From Catenuloplanes indicus (GTDB lineage Bacteria; Actinomycetota; Actinomycetes; Mycobacteriales; Micromonosporaceae): a DNA stretch of 64,000 bases. The position numbers and the translations under genes are program-made. The DNA is taken from positions 4,526,001 through 4,590,000 of the forward strand of contig NZ_JAUSUZ010000001.1 of NCBI RefSeq assembly GCF_030813715.1. The letters are read 5' to 3'. Of the stretch, positions 17,496-26,814 are shown piece by piece. The notes under the pieces were generated by a model. That model saw only the letters and a program-made list of their open reading frames with translations, was not told where the DNA came from and made no database searches. Position 1 is the first letter of the stretch, and every line of letters begins with the position of its first letter.

Positions 17496-18716
17496 TCAGG
17501 TCGCGGCCAGGACGGGCGCGACCGGCCGGCGCTCCCGGTGGATCGCGCGCACGATCGGCGCCGCGACCAGCGCGCAGACCAGGGCCCCGGCCGTGCCGAG
17601 CGCGAAGACCAGCGTGCGCGGGGCCAGCGCCTCGAGCATGAAGCCGGCCAGCGCGTACCCGGTCAGGCTCGCGCCCTGCACCCAGCCGACCAGGATCGCG
17701 AACGCGCGCCCGTGCGATGCGGCCGGCACCCGGCGCGCGACCAGCACGTTCTGCTGCACGTTCAGTCCGCCGTTGAAGAAGCCGCCGACCAGGTAGAGCG
17801 GCGCCACCCAGACGACGGCCGGGAAGACCGCCATCGCCGCGATGGCCAGGCAGGTGCCGGCGAGCGTGCACAGCGTGCCGTAGACCAGCGCGCCGTCGTC
17901 CCGCATCCGGCGCACCACCCGCGCGGTCACCCACGTGCCGGCCAGCAGGCCGGCGGCCCACAGCGCTTCGATCAGCCCGTATGCGGTGGTGGACGCGTGC
18001 AGCGTCTCGCGCAGGTAGAAGATGGCGACCACGTTGATCGCGCCGACGCCGAGCACGACGCCCGAGATCGCCACCGTGATCGCGCCGAGCAGCGGGTCAC
18101 GCCAGTAGCGGAACGGCGGCGTCGAAGGCGCTTCCCGCGCCGGGCTGCCGTCCGCGCGGCCCCGGCGCGTGCGGATCAGCAGCCCGGCCGCGGCCAGCCC
18201 GAGGAACATCACGGCGACCAGCAGCAGCGGCACCCGCGCGCCGAACTGCCCGACCAGCACACCGGCCAGCACCGGCGCGGCCAGCGCACCGATCGACGTC
18301 GCGGTCTGGCTGAGCGCCATGGCCCGCGGCAGATCCTCGCGGCCCACCATGGCCGGCAGCAGCGCCGCCAGGGCCGGCTGGGTCAGCGCCAGACCGCAGG
18401 CGATCACCGTCACCAACGCGATGATCAGCAGCGGCGTGCCGACGAACGACAGCAGCGTGCAGACCGCCGCCTGCGCCAGCCCCACCCCGGCAAGCAGCCA
18501 ACGGCTGTCCACCCGGTCGACGACCCGACCGGTCAGCGGCGCCAGCAGCACCAGCGGCAGCACGCCCGCCAGCATCAGCCCGGACACCGCGAAGCCGCCT
18601 GCCCCCGCCGACTGCAACGTCAACGCGAGTGTCGTCGCCGCCATCAGGTCCCCCGCCACCGACAGCCCGCGCGCCCCGGCCGCCAGATGAACATCCCGCG
18701 CAGACGTGAAAGACAT
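17496..18716 (-). CDS. MFS transporter, enterobactin/macrolide exporter type
   Basis: A 406-residue major facilitator protein with about 12 hydrophobic helices. Visible are the loop 2-3 motif GRVVDRVDSRWLL and the inter-domain cytoplasmic loop around residue 200 (RTRRGRADGSPAREAP). The sequence type is that of small-molecule exporters; substrate unknown. The ATG at 18716 was chosen over an upstream in-frame ATG (18752) because the promoter elements overlap the longer form. It lies 117 bases downstream of an ArsR-type regulator on the same strand, which probably controls it. Confidence 0.85.
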   Translation of the reverse strand: MSFTSARDVHLAAGARGLSVAGDLMAATTLALTLQSAGAGGFAVSGLMLAGVLPLVLLAPLTGRVVDRVDSRWLLAGVGLAQAAVCTLLSFVGTPLLIIALVTVIACGLALTQPALAALLPAMVGREDLPRAMALSQTATSIGALAAPVLAGVLVGQFGARVPLLLVAVMFLGLAAAGLLIRTRRGRADGSPAREAPSTPPFRYWRDPLLGAITVAISGVVLGVGAINVVAIFYLRETLHASTTAYGLIEALWAAGLLAGTWVTARVVRRMRDDGALVYGTLCTLAGTCLAIAAMAVFPAVVWVAPLYLVGGFFNGGLNVQQNVLVARRVPAASHGRAFAILVGWVQGASLTGYALAGFMLEALAPRTLVFALGTAGALVCALVAAPIVRAIHRERRPVAPVLAAT

Positions 18717-18752
18717 ACTTCGAAAGTAACGCTTCACAAATGGCGCGCGCAA
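18717..18752 (-). promoter_or_regulatory. Leaderless promoter of the MFS gene with candidate operator
   Basis: On the minus strand, -35 TTGCGC (18747-18752), an 18-base spacer and -10 TACTTT (18723-18728) place the transcript start at or next to the ATG at 18716. The near-palindrome ACTTTCGAAGT straddles the -10 element and is a candidate site for the neighbouring ArsR-type regulator. The operator assignment is inferred. Confidence 0.5.
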
Positions 18753-18833
18753 GGTACCGCGGAAGGCCGGGTGCCGATCGGAAGCCCGGGGGCAGGCGAT
18801 GTGGCCGCGCTCGGTGGGCGGCCGGGCGGACGG

Positions 18834-19427
18834 TCAGTCCGTGACGTCCTGCGGGGTGGCGGCGTAGTGAATGACGACGGTGCGGGCGTCGGACGGGGGG
18901 TCGGTGCGGCTACGGCGGCGGTAGGGGTCTATCAGGTCCATGATGGCCTGGTTCACCTTGAGAGCCTCGTCCGGCGTCATCGTGCAGACGATGCTGCTGA
19001 GCTGGCCGACGTTGTACCACTCGGGCGGCGCCAGGTGCGCGGTCCGGGCGTAGGCGCGAATCCGCTCGAAGTCCCGCTGCAGATAGGCGTCGATCAACGC
19101 AATCTCCGCGGCCCGGGTGTCGTCGGACGCGTCCTGGCCGGGGTCGATGCTGAACGACGGCAGCACCGCCCGCCACAGCCGCTCGCGCCCGTCGCCCCGG
19201 CTCGGCGCCGCCTCGACCATGCCCGCCTTCGCCAGCGCGCGCAGGTGGTAGCTGGTCGCGCTCGGCGACAGCCCGGCCACCTCCGCGCACGACGTCGCGG
19301 TCACCGACTCCCCGGTCGAGCCGAGGTGCTCCATGATGGCCAGCCGCGCGGGGTGCGCCAGCGCCCGCATGACCCGCGGGTCCGAGATCGTCACCCGCTG
19401 CGACCCGCGCCGCTCCGCGTCGGTCAT
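18834..19427 (-). CDS. ArsR-type winged-helix transcriptional regulator
   Basis: A 197-residue regulator with an N-terminal winged helix-turn-helix: RVMRALAHPARLAIMEHLG, then LSPSATSYHLRALAKAGMVE as recognition helix and wing (about residues 18-85). It has no metal-binding Cys pair of the classic ArsR sensors. The C-terminal 110 residues (beginning LPSFSID) are a helical effector or dimer region. The ATG at 19427 has a strong GGGAGGGG site. It precedes the MFS exporter gene on the same strand, suggesting local control of export. Confidence 0.85.
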   Translation of the reverse strand: MTDAERRGSQRVTISDPRVMRALAHPARLAIMEHLGSTGESVTATSCAEVAGLSPSATSYHLRALAKAGMVEAAPSRGDGRERLWRAVLPSFSIDPGQDASDDTRAAEIALIDAYLQRDFERIRAYARTAHLAPPEWYNVGQLSSIVCTMTPDEALKVNQAIMDLIDPYRRRSRTDPPSDARTVVIHYAATPQDVTD

Positions 19428-19659
19428 CAGCACCCCTCCCTCAGCCACCCCGATCATCCCAGCCGCATGCCGGCGTCCGACCCTGCGGGTCTCGTCATGC
19501 CGTAATTCGGTGGAGTAGGGGAGTGTGGGGGCGTAAGGTGGATGGCCGCTTGACGGCCGGGGTGGATGGCACCGGAGCGGACGTCCCACGCGCCGGGCCC
19601 GGAGGTGACGGGCTACGGATACGCGAGCGAGCAGCGGCGAAGATGCGTGAGGATGCAGC

Positions 19660-21636
19660 GTGTCCGCAGATCTTGAAGTTGAGTTGACGGCCGAACGGCA
19701 GCACCTGAGCGCGTCCCGGTCCGCGTTGCGGCGCATGCGGGAGCATGCGGAGGCATTGTTCGCCACCGGTGACAAGGTGGCCGGGGATTCGTACACGGCG
19801 GAGCAGCTGGGCCGGCACATGGCGCGGCGGGTGCTGGAGCTGGCCGACGACCCGTCCACGCCGTTGTTCTTCGGGCGGCTGGACTTCGGCGCCGGGGAGC
19901 ACGCGGGGCACGACTACCACGTGGGGCGCCGGCACGTCACGGACGAGGCCGGCGAGCCGATGGTGCTGGACTGGCGGGCGCCGATCTCGCGCTCGTTCTA
20001 CCGGGCCAGCGTGAAGGATCCGCAGGGTGTGGCGGTGCGGCGGCGGTTCGGATTCGTCGAGGGCGCGATCACGTCGTTCGAGGACGAGCACCTGGATCGC
20101 GGCGAGGAGCTGGGCACCGCGTCGAAGATCCTGACGCAGGAGATCGAGCGGCCGCGCGTCGGGCCGATGCGGGACATCGTGGCGACGATCCAGCCGGAGC
20201 AGGACGAGCTGGTCCGCGCGGACCTGGCCGACTCGCTCTGCGTGCAGGGCGCCCCGGGCACCGGTAAGACCGCGGTGGGGCTGCACCGGGCCGCGTACCT
20301 GCTGTATCTGCACCGGGAGCGGTTGCGCCGCTCCGGCGTGCTGATCGTGGGGCCGAACCGGGCGTTCCTCGGCTACATCGCGGCGGTGCTGCCCGCGCTG
20401 GGCGAGGTGGAGGTCGCGCAGAGCACGGTCGAGGACCTGATCGCGCGCCTGCCGGTCCGCGGGGAGGACACGGTCGAGGCCGCGGTCGTCAAGCACGACG
20501 TGCGGATGGCACAGGTGCTGCACCGCGCGGTCTGGTCGCACGTCGGCAAGCCGAGCGCGCCGATGACCGTGCCGGACGGCTCGTACCGCTGGCGGATCGG
20601 CGAGGAGCCGTTGCGCCGGGTGGTGGACGAGGCGCGGCGTGAGGGCCTGCCGTACGCAGTGGGCCGCGAGCGGGTCCGGGCCCGGGTGGTGTCGCTGCTG
20701 CTGCGCCAGTCGGAGGCACGCCGGGGCGACTCGCCGCCGGAGTCGTGGCAGCGCCGGATGGCGAAGGCGAGGCCGGTGACCGAGTTCCTGGACGAGGTGT
20801 GGCCGGCGCTGACCCCGGAGGGCCTGCTGCACCGGCTGCTGACCGACCGCGAGGCGCTGCGCGAGCACGCGGACGGCCTGCTCACCGACGACGAGCAGGA
20901 AGCGATCATCCAGCCGAAGCCGGCCAAGACGGCCAAGAGCACGAAGTGGACCGGCGCCGACACGGTCCTGATGGACGAGATCGCCGGGCTGCTGGACCGG
21001 ATGCCGAGCTTCGGGCACGTGGTGCTGGACGAGGCGCAGGATCTCTCCCCGATGCAGTGCCGGGCGATCGCGCGCCGCAGCGAGCACGGGTCGATCACGC
21101 TGCTCGGCGACCTGGCGCAGGGCACCGCGCCGTGGGCGTCCGCGGACTGGGCGGTGTCGCTTGCGCACCTGGGCAAGCCGGGCGCACCGGTGGTGCCGCT
21201 GACCGTCGGCTTCCGGGTGCCGGCCGTGGTGGTCGAGCTGGCCAATCGCCTGCTGCCGGCACTGCGGGTGAACGTCCCACCGGCCGAGTCGCTGCGGCGG
21301 GACGGCTCCCTGGTCGTACGCGCGACGTCCGATCTTGAATTTGATCTTGATCGTGAGGTGCGGGCCGCGCTGGAGCACGAGGGGTCGGTGGCGGTGATCG
21401 CGGCGGACGCGGCGGTGGACGGCCTGCGGGCGAAACTCAAACTTAACGACCGGGTCGAGATCGTCCCCGCCTCGATCGTCAAGGGACTCGAGTACGACCA
21501 CGTGATCGTCATCGAGCCTGCTGAGATCGTCGACGCGGAACCACGGGGATTGAACAGGCTCTATGTAGTGCTGACCCGCGCGGTCTCTCGCCTCACTGTC
21601 ATTCACGCTGTTCCGCTGCCGGAGCCGCTGACCTGA
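19660..21636 (+). CDS. HelR/HelD-like UvrD-superfamily RNA polymerase motor
   Basis: A 658-residue superfamily 1 ATPase of the HelD/HelR type. An N-terminal coiled-coil-like helical arm (about 1-60) is followed by a split UvrD-like motor with Walker A GAPGTGKTAVG near residue 201, VLDEAQDLSPMQ near 455, GDLAQGTAPW near 482 and a C-terminal VLTRAVSRL. The family detaches stalled RNA polymerase from DNA, and HelR members give rifamycin tolerance. The protein is somewhat shorter than the 700-750 residues of studied members. The GTG start at 19660 has GAGGA six bases before it. No clear rifamycin-associated element was found in the 230-base upstream region. Confidence 0.8.
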   Translation: MSADLEVELTAERQHLSASRSALRRMREHAEALFATGDKVAGDSYTAEQLGRHMARRVLELADDPSTPLFFGRLDFGAGEHAGHDYHVGRRHVTDEAGEPMVLDWRAPISRSFYRASVKDPQGVAVRRRFGFVEGAITSFEDEHLDRGEELGTASKILTQEIERPRVGPMRDIVATIQPEQDELVRADLADSLCVQGAPGTGKTAVGLHRAAYLLYLHRERLRRSGVLIVGPNRAFLGYIAAVLPALGEVEVAQSTVEDLIARLPVRGEDTVEAAVVKHDVRMAQVLHRAVWSHVGKPSAPMTVPDGSYRWRIGEEPLRRVVDEARREGLPYAVGRERVRARVVSLLLRQSEARRGDSPPESWQRRMAKARPVTEFLDEVWPALTPEGLLHRLLTDREALREHADGLLTDDEQEAIIQPKPAKTAKSTKWTGADTVLMDEIAGLLDRMPSFGHVVLDEAQDLSPMQCRAIARRSEHGSITLLGDLAQGTAPWASADWAVSLAHLGKPGAPVVPLTVGFRVPAVVVELANRLLPALRVNVPPAESLRRDGSLVVRATSDLEFDLDREVRAALEHEGSVAVIAADAAVDGLRAKLKLNDRVEIVPASIVKGLEYDHVIVIEPAEIVDAEPRGLNRLYVVLTRAVSRLTVIHAVPLPEPLT

Positions 21637-21676
21637 GCGATGGTTTAGGGAGCGAGCCCCAGCGAGAGGACGAACC

Positions 21677-23479
21677 ATGACACTCCCCCGCAACGGCTAC
21701 CTCCCGATCGAGGAGCACGGCGTCGTCGGCGACCTGCGGACCATCGCGCTGGTCGGCACGGACGGCACCATCGACTGGTACTGCCCGGCCCGCTTCGACG
21801 CGCCGTCCCTCTTCGCCTCCCTGCTCGACTCCCGGAAGGGCGGCTACTTCTCGATACACAGCCGGGCGTCGGCCCGTCCGAAACAGCTCTACCTGCCCGA
21901 GACGAACATCCTGGTCACCCGCTTCGTCGGTGCGGAGGCGGTCGGCGAGGTGATCGATTTCATGGTCCCGGAGACGTCGGAGACCGCGGCCGCGCGCGAC
22001 CTGCTGGTCCGCCGGGCGCGCGCGGTCCGCGGCCGGGCCACGTTCGAGCTGGCATGCCATCCCGCGTTCGACTACGGCCGGGTGTCGCACCAGGTCGAGC
22101 TGGTGACCGGCGTGGGCGCGGTCTTCACCTCCGGGGCCGGCCGGTTCGTGCTGCGCACCAGCGTGCCACTGAAGATCGAGGAGAACGGCGTCGGCGCCAC
22201 GTTCACGCTGGACGAGGGCGAGACCGTGGAGATCCAGCTGGAGTGGAAGGGCGAGGTGCGCCCGCTGATCGAGGGCGAGAACGAGGACCTGTTCGTGCGC
22301 ACCTCGGACTTCTGGCAGCGGTGGCTGAGCCAGTGCAAGTACCGCGGGCGCTGGCGGGAGACCGTGCAGCGTTCCGCGCTCGCGCTGAAGCTGCTGGTCT
22401 ACCACCCGACCGGCGCGCTGGTGGCGGCGCCGACCACGTCGCTGCCGGAGGAACTGGGCGGCATCCGGAACTGGGACTACCGGTACGCATGGCTGCGCGA
22501 CGCCGCGTTCACCATCTACGCGCTGATGCGGCTGGGCTTCCTGGAGGAGGCGGCCGCGTTCATGGACTGGGTGCAGAAACGCTGCGAGGAAGCGGACCGG
22601 GACCGGGAACGTGACCTCATGATCATGTACGCGGTGGACGGCAGCCCGGAGATCCCCGAGTTCACGCTCGACCATCTGGAGGGCTACCGCGGTTCCGCGC
22701 CGGTCCGGATCGGCAACAACGCGGTCAACCAGCGGCAGATCGACGTGTACGGCGAGCTGATGGACTCGGTCTACCTCTACAACCGCGAGGTGCCGATCTC
22801 GTACGACCTGTGGATTCACCTCTCCAAGCGGCTCGACTGGCTGGCCAGCCACTGGCAGGAGCCGGACGAGGGCATCTGGGAGATCCGCGGCCCGCGGCAG
22901 CGGTTCACCTACTCCGCGCTGATGACCTGGGTGGCGTACGACCGGGCCTGCCGGGTGGCCCGGGACCGCGGCCTGCCGGCACCGATCGAGCGGTGGCGCA
23001 AGCTCGGCAACCAGGCGTACCGGTTCGTGCAGAACTCCTGCTGGGACCGGGACATCGGCGCCTACGTGATGCACCCGGGCAGCAAGCTGCTGGACGCGTC
23101 CGTGCTGGTCATGCCGCTGGTCAAGTTCTCCGGCCCGACCGATCCGCGGTTCCTGTCCACGCTGGACCGGATCTCGTCCGAGCTGGCCTCGGACAGCCTG
23201 GTCCACCGGTACGCGCACACCGGCCACGACGGGCTGGCCGGCCAGGAGGGCACGTTCAACCTCTGCTCGTTCTGGTACGTCGAGGCGCTCACCCGAGCCG
23301 GCCGGGTCCGCGAGGCCCGGATGATCTTCGAGAAGATGCTGACGTACGCAAACCACGTCGGCCTGTTCGCGGAGGAGATCGGCCCGTCCGGCGAGCAGCT
23401 GGGCAACTTCCCGCAGGCGTTCACGCACCTCGCGCTGATCTCCGCGGCCGTCAACCTGGACGCCGCGCTGGACCGGTAG
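21677..23479 (+). CDS. Glycoside hydrolase family 15 protein (trehalase/glucoamylase type)
   Basis: A 600-residue cytoplasmic GH15 enzyme. It starts with the trehalase-like N-terminal domain (GYLPIEEHGVVGDLRTIALV, then GTIDWYCPARFDAPSLFASL). The (alpha/alpha)6 barrel follows with NWDYRYAWLRDAAFTIYAL near residue 265 and the late motif GEQLGNFPQAFTH near 575. Actinobacterial members commonly hydrolyse trehalose; glucoamylase activity cannot be excluded. GAGAGGACG precedes the ATG at 21677. It ends in a strong bidirectional hairpin shared with the convergent FAD oxidoreductase. Confidence 0.9.
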   Translation: MTLPRNGYLPIEEHGVVGDLRTIALVGTDGTIDWYCPARFDAPSLFASLLDSRKGGYFSIHSRASARPKQLYLPETNILVTRFVGAEAVGEVIDFMVPETSETAAARDLLVRRARAVRGRATFELACHPAFDYGRVSHQVELVTGVGAVFTSGAGRFVLRTSVPLKIEENGVGATFTLDEGETVEIQLEWKGEVRPLIEGENEDLFVRTSDFWQRWLSQCKYRGRWRETVQRSALALKLLVYHPTGALVAAPTTSLPEELGGIRNWDYRYAWLRDAAFTIYALMRLGFLEEAAAFMDWVQKRCEEADRDRERDLMIMYAVDGSPEIPEFTLDHLEGYRGSAPVRIGNNAVNQRQIDVYGELMDSVYLYNREVPISYDLWIHLSKRLDWLASHWQEPDEGIWEIRGPRQRFTYSALMTWVAYDRACRVARDRGLPAPIERWRKLGNQAYRFVQNSCWDRDIGAYVMHPGSKLLDASVLVMPLVKFSGPTDPRFLSTLDRISSELASDSLVHRYAHTGHDGLAGQEGTFNLCSFWYVEALTRAGRVREARMIFEKMLTYANHVGLFAEEIGPSGEQLGNFPQAFTHLALISAAVNLDAALDR

Positions 23480-23487
23480 CCGACGCC

Positions 23488-23517
23488 GAAGACGCCGGCC
23501 CGGCGGCCGGCGTCTTC
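23488..23517. terminator. Bidirectional hairpin between GH15 and FAD oxidoreductase genes
   Basis: A 12-bp perfect stem, GAAGACGCCGGC (23488-23499) and GCCGGCGTCTTC (23506-23517), with a 6-base loop. It sits between two convergent genes, 8 bases after one stop and 6 before the other. There is no T-run on either side. Confidence 0.75.
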
Positions 23518-23523
23518 CACGGG

Positions 23524-24705
23524 TCAGGCGCTCATGATCCGGCCGACGTTCTCCGGCGAGAGGTACTCGCCGATCGGTGTGCTGCCCTGGAGCGCGCCGA
23601 AGAAGCGCGTGCTCTCCGCCGGGTCGGACGCGATCTTCGCGAACAGCGCGGCCTGCTCCGGCGGTGGCGGTTCCATCGAGGCCAGGCCCACGGTCATCTG
23701 CAGGTACGGCAGGAAGCGCTCGTCGCGGACGGTCTGGTACTCCGCGAGCGCGTCCGCCATCGGCCGCTCCCCGGTCAGGCCCGCGTGCACGGCCGCGGCC
23801 AGCCACTCCGCCGACAGGAACGCGTCCATGATGCCGGCCGCCATGCACGGGTCCTTGTGGTAGCCGGCGTCGCCGACCAGGGCCCAGCCGTCGCCGTATG
23901 CCTCGCGCAGGAAGTTGGGCACGTCCGCGGTGCCGCGGATCCGCTCGGTGCGCGCGCCGTTCGCCACCCGCTCGGCCAGGCCGGGCACGCGTGCGATCGC
24001 GGCCGCGTAGTTGCCCTCGACGTCCGCGCGGAAGTCCGGGAAGTCCGCGATCGGGCAGGCCACGAACACCACCGCGGTACCGTCGTTGGTCGGGAACACC
24101 ACCACCGTACGGTCGCCGAGGTTGTAGATCTCCGCGCCGTCCCGCGAGACGCCGGTGTAGTACGCGTAGTAGCCCGCGGTGAGCGCCGGCGTGTCCGCGT
24201 AGGCCTTCGCCCCGACCGCCTTCGCGACCGTGGAGTGCAGGCCGTCCGCGCCGATCACGATGCGGGCCCGCGCGACCGCGCCGTCCCGGGTGCGCACACC
24301 GGTGACCGTGCCGTCCTCGATCAGGACCTCCGCCACGCCGGTGCCGGTGCGCACCTCCGCACCGGCGTCCCGGGCCGCGCCGACCAGGATCTCGTCCAGC
24401 GCGGTGCGGCGCACGCAGTACGGGGACGTGGCGCCCTCGAACGGCGGCGGCTGGCCGACGATCGCGAACGGCCCGAAGTCCATGGTGAACGTCGTGTGCG
24501 GGGGCGCACCGGTCGCGACCACCGCGTCGTGCAGGCCCCACCGCTTGAGCGCGGCCATCGCGGGAACGTGCATCAGGTGCGTCGACAGGGTGTCGCTCGG
24601 GAACGTGGCCTTGTCCAGGAGAAGAACGCTGTGCCCCTGACGGGCCAGCAACATGGCGGTCGGCGAGCCCGCGGTGCGCGCGCCGACGACGATCGCGTCA
24701 TACAT
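23524..24705 (-). CDS. FAD-dependent oxidoreductase, geranylgeranyl-reductase/monooxygenase type
   Basis: A 393-residue flavoprotein with a Rossmann FAD loop at the very N-terminus (AIVVGARTAGSPTAMLLA; note GARTAGS in place of GAGPAGS). Also present are RRTALDEILVGAA, the second FAD motif VIGADGLHSTVA near residue 160, and LVGDAGYHKDP near 275, a GD motif of group A flavoprotein hydroxylases. It may hydroxylate or reduce a small lipophilic substrate; unknown. It stands alone, divergent from the following gene, with no biosynthetic neighbours. Confidence 0.85.
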   Translation of the reverse strand: MYDAIVVGARTAGSPTAMLLARQGHSVLLLDKATFPSDTLSTHLMHVPAMAALKRWGLHDAVVATGAPPHTTFTMDFGPFAIVGQPPPFEGATSPYCVRRTALDEILVGAARDAGAEVRTGTGVAEVLIEDGTVTGVRTRDGAVARARIVIGADGLHSTVAKAVGAKAYADTPALTAGYYAYYTGVSRDGAEIYNLGDRTVVVFPTNDGTAVVFVACPIADFPDFRADVEGNYAAAIARVPGLAERVANGARTERIRGTADVPNFLREAYGDGWALVGDAGYHKDPCMAAGIMDAFLSAEWLAAAVHAGLTGERPMADALAEYQTVRDERFLPYLQMTVGLASMEPPPPEQAALFAKIASDPAESTRFFGALQGSTPIGEYLSPENVGRIMSA

Positions 24706-24791
24706 GATCCCACCGTGGTGGACCGCGACCGGTGCGTCAACGAGGTGACCGGCTGTCCGTTCGGCCGATGTTTCGTGGCACCTTTATACAC

Positions 24792-26048
24792 ATGGAGATC
24801 ACCACTGTTGACCTCGACGCGCCCCCGCAGCTGTGGGCGCGGTGGGTCGCGCAGGCGGCCGCGCTCGCGACGATCGGATACCGGGACGTGTACTGGATCG
24901 ACGCTGCCGGCGCGCATCACGACGATCACGGTGGCAACTGGTCCCGCCTCGTCCTGATCGACGGCGACCGGGCGGTGCTCTTCGGCTACGACCACGAGTA
25001 CAGCCGGACCGTCGACCACAGCCCGCCGATCGACGTGCTGGCCGACGCGCCGGAGTGGCTGCCCTGGCCGGATCTGACCACGGCCGCGAACGTCAACCAG
25101 CTCGGGTACGCCTACTGGTACGACAAGGCCTGGCACCGTGTCGCCTACCCGCACGACCTGGGCGACGACGGCCTGCTGGCCACGGTCCGCGAGGTGATCG
25201 ACGACGAGCAGGCGCTGCTGGCGCTGCGCGAGATCGTCTTCGAGTGGGGCCGGCACGGTCCCGCCGACTCGGCGCGGGAGCGCGCGTCCGTGGACGCGGC
25301 CGCGGACCGGCTGCTGGCCGCCGCATACGCGCGCACCGTGGACGAGACCGTGCTGTGGAACCTGCTCGGCCGGATCAGCGCCGTGCGGCCGGACCCGCGC
25401 GCCGGGGTCGCCGCGGCCGCACGGGGCGGCGGCGTCCCGGGCAGCACCGCGCCGTTCGCGCCGGCGGTGGCCGCGCGGCCGGTTCGCCGCCGGGTCCGCG
25501 CGCTCAGCGACGAACAGCACCAGCAGCTGGTCTGGACCGCGATGCGGCAGGCCCAGGAGCTGGACCGGCCGGACGAGACCACCTACCCGGCGCCGCCGGA
25601 GCTGACCGCGCTGGTCACCTGGGCGCGCGACCGGGCGCCGCGCGGGGACGGGCGCTGCTCGGTGCTGTTCCAGCTGGAGATCGACGGTTCCAGCGAGCAG
25701 CCCGGCGAGTTCCCGCCCGCGACCCGCGAGGGCGAGAACTCGTGGACGGCGTACCGGGAGGCGAACGACCTGGCCCGCGCACTGTGGACGGCCGAGGACT
25801 CCGGCGGCCGCGGGCGGTGGCTGTTCGTGCGGGTGGAGACGAGCGCGACCGAGTTCCGCGTCGAACGGCGCTGGGACTCCTGGCCGGAGTGGTGGGAGTA
25901 CGACGGCATCACCGGACCGTGGCTGGACCAGCTGAACGCGGAGATGACGCACCGGTCGCCGCACTGGCGCCCGGACTGGGCCGTGCTGCTCGACACCGAG
26001 GTCGCCTGGAGCGGCCCGCCGGACCGCTACGCCCACCTGCTCAACTGA
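24792..26048 (+). CDS. Protein of unknown function, 418 aa
   Basis: I do not recognise this protein. It is soluble, Trp- and Asp-rich, with no signal peptide or membrane span. It opens MEITTVDLDAPPQLWARWV and contains DVYWIDAAGAHHDDHGGNW and LFGYDHEYSRT, reading like a nuclease-tolerance or SMI1/KNR4-like surface, but no specific motif supports this. A mid-protein linker (about 210-250) is rich in Ala, Gly and Pro and separates two halves. The ATG at 24792 is preceded within a few bases by TTTATACAC, so the mRNA may be leaderless. Divergent from the FAD oxidoreductase gene and convergent with btuD, four bases apart. Confidence 0.7.
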   Translation: MEITTVDLDAPPQLWARWVAQAAALATIGYRDVYWIDAAGAHHDDHGGNWSRLVLIDGDRAVLFGYDHEYSRTVDHSPPIDVLADAPEWLPWPDLTTAANVNQLGYAYWYDKAWHRVAYPHDLGDDGLLATVREVIDDEQALLALREIVFEWGRHGPADSARERASVDAAADRLLAAAYARTVDETVLWNLLGRISAVRPDPRAGVAAAARGGGVPGSTAPFAPAVAARPVRRRVRALSDEQHQQLVWTAMRQAQELDRPDETTYPAPPELTALVTWARDRAPRGDGRCSVLFQLEIDGSSEQPGEFPPATREGENSWTAYREANDLARALWTAEDSGGRGRWLFVRVETSATEFRVERRWDSWPEWWEYDGITGPWLDQLNAEMTHRSPHWRPDWAVLLDTEVAWSGPPDRYAHLLN

Positions 26049-26052
26049 CCGC

Positions 26053-26814
26053 TCAGCGCACCGGAACCACCAGGGGTCCGTGCTCCCCGGGCAGGACACG
26101 GACCCGGGCCCGGTAATGCGTGGCCAGCAGCGGCTCGGTCAGCACCTCGGCCGGGGTGCCCACCGCCGCCACCCGGCCGGCCGCGAGCAGCACCATCCGG
26201 TCCGCGTACTCGCCCGCGATCGACAGGTCGTGCATGGTGGCGACCACGGTCAGCCCGCGGTCCCGGCGCAGCCGGTCGACCAGGTCCAGGACGTCCTGCT
26301 GGTGGCCGATGTCGAGCGCGCTGGTCGGCTCGTCGAGCAGCAGCAGCGGTGCGCGCTGGGCGAGCGCGCGGGCCAGGAACGCACGCTGCCGCTCGCCGCC
26401 GGAGAGCGTGGTCAACGACCGGTCCGCGAATTCGGTCAGGTCCAGGCTGTGGATCTCCTCGTCGGCCACGGCCAGGTCGGCGGCCGACTCCCGGCCGAGC
26501 GCCGGCACGTACGGGGTGCGGCCGAGCAGCACGTACTCCCGGACGGTCATGCCGGGCGGGACCGCCGGGCTCTGCGCGACCGTGGCGACCTGCCGGGCCC
26601 GCTCCCGCCGCCGCAACGCGGTGACCTCGGCACCGGCCAGCGAGATCGCGCCGGTGAACGGCACCAGGCCGGTCAGCGCGCGCAGCAGCGTCGACTTGCC
26701 CGCGCCGTTCGGCCCGATGATCGTCACCCACTCGCCGGGCGCCACGTCGAGGTCGACGCCGTCCAGCACGGTCGCGCCGCCGAGCGCCACCCGCAGGCCC
26801 CGCACCGTGATCAC
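26053..26814 (-). CDS. btuD: ABC transporter ATPase, cobalamin/iron-siderophore type
   Basis: A 253-residue FecE/BtuD-type ATPase with Walker A GPNGAGKST near residue 35, a Q-loop (VAQSP), signature LSGGERQR near 138 and Walker B LLLLDEPTSALD near 155. It powers import by the membrane pair encoded upstream. The GTG at 26814 overlaps the permease stop by four bases. The gene order substrate-binding protein, permease, ATPase follows a cobalamin riboswitch, which points to vitamin B12 or another corrinoid as substrate. Confidence 0.85.
   Translation of the reverse strand: MITVRGLRVALGGATVLDGVDLDVAPGEWVTIIGPNGAGKSTLLRALTGLVPFTGAISLAGAEVTALRRRERARQVATVAQSPAVPPGMTVREYVLLGRTPYVPALGRESAADLAVADEEIHSLDLTEFADRSLTTLSGGERQRAFLARALAQRAPLLLLDEPTSALDIGHQQDVLDLVDRLRRDRGLTVVATMHDLSIAGEYADRMVLLAAGRVAAVGTPAEVLTEPLLATHYRARVRVLPGEHGPLVVPVR

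Noticed and set aside
19500-19659. Rifamycin-associated element upstream of the HelR-like gene
   Set aside because: GGGGGCGTAAGG-like text is present, but no matching inverted half could be found.
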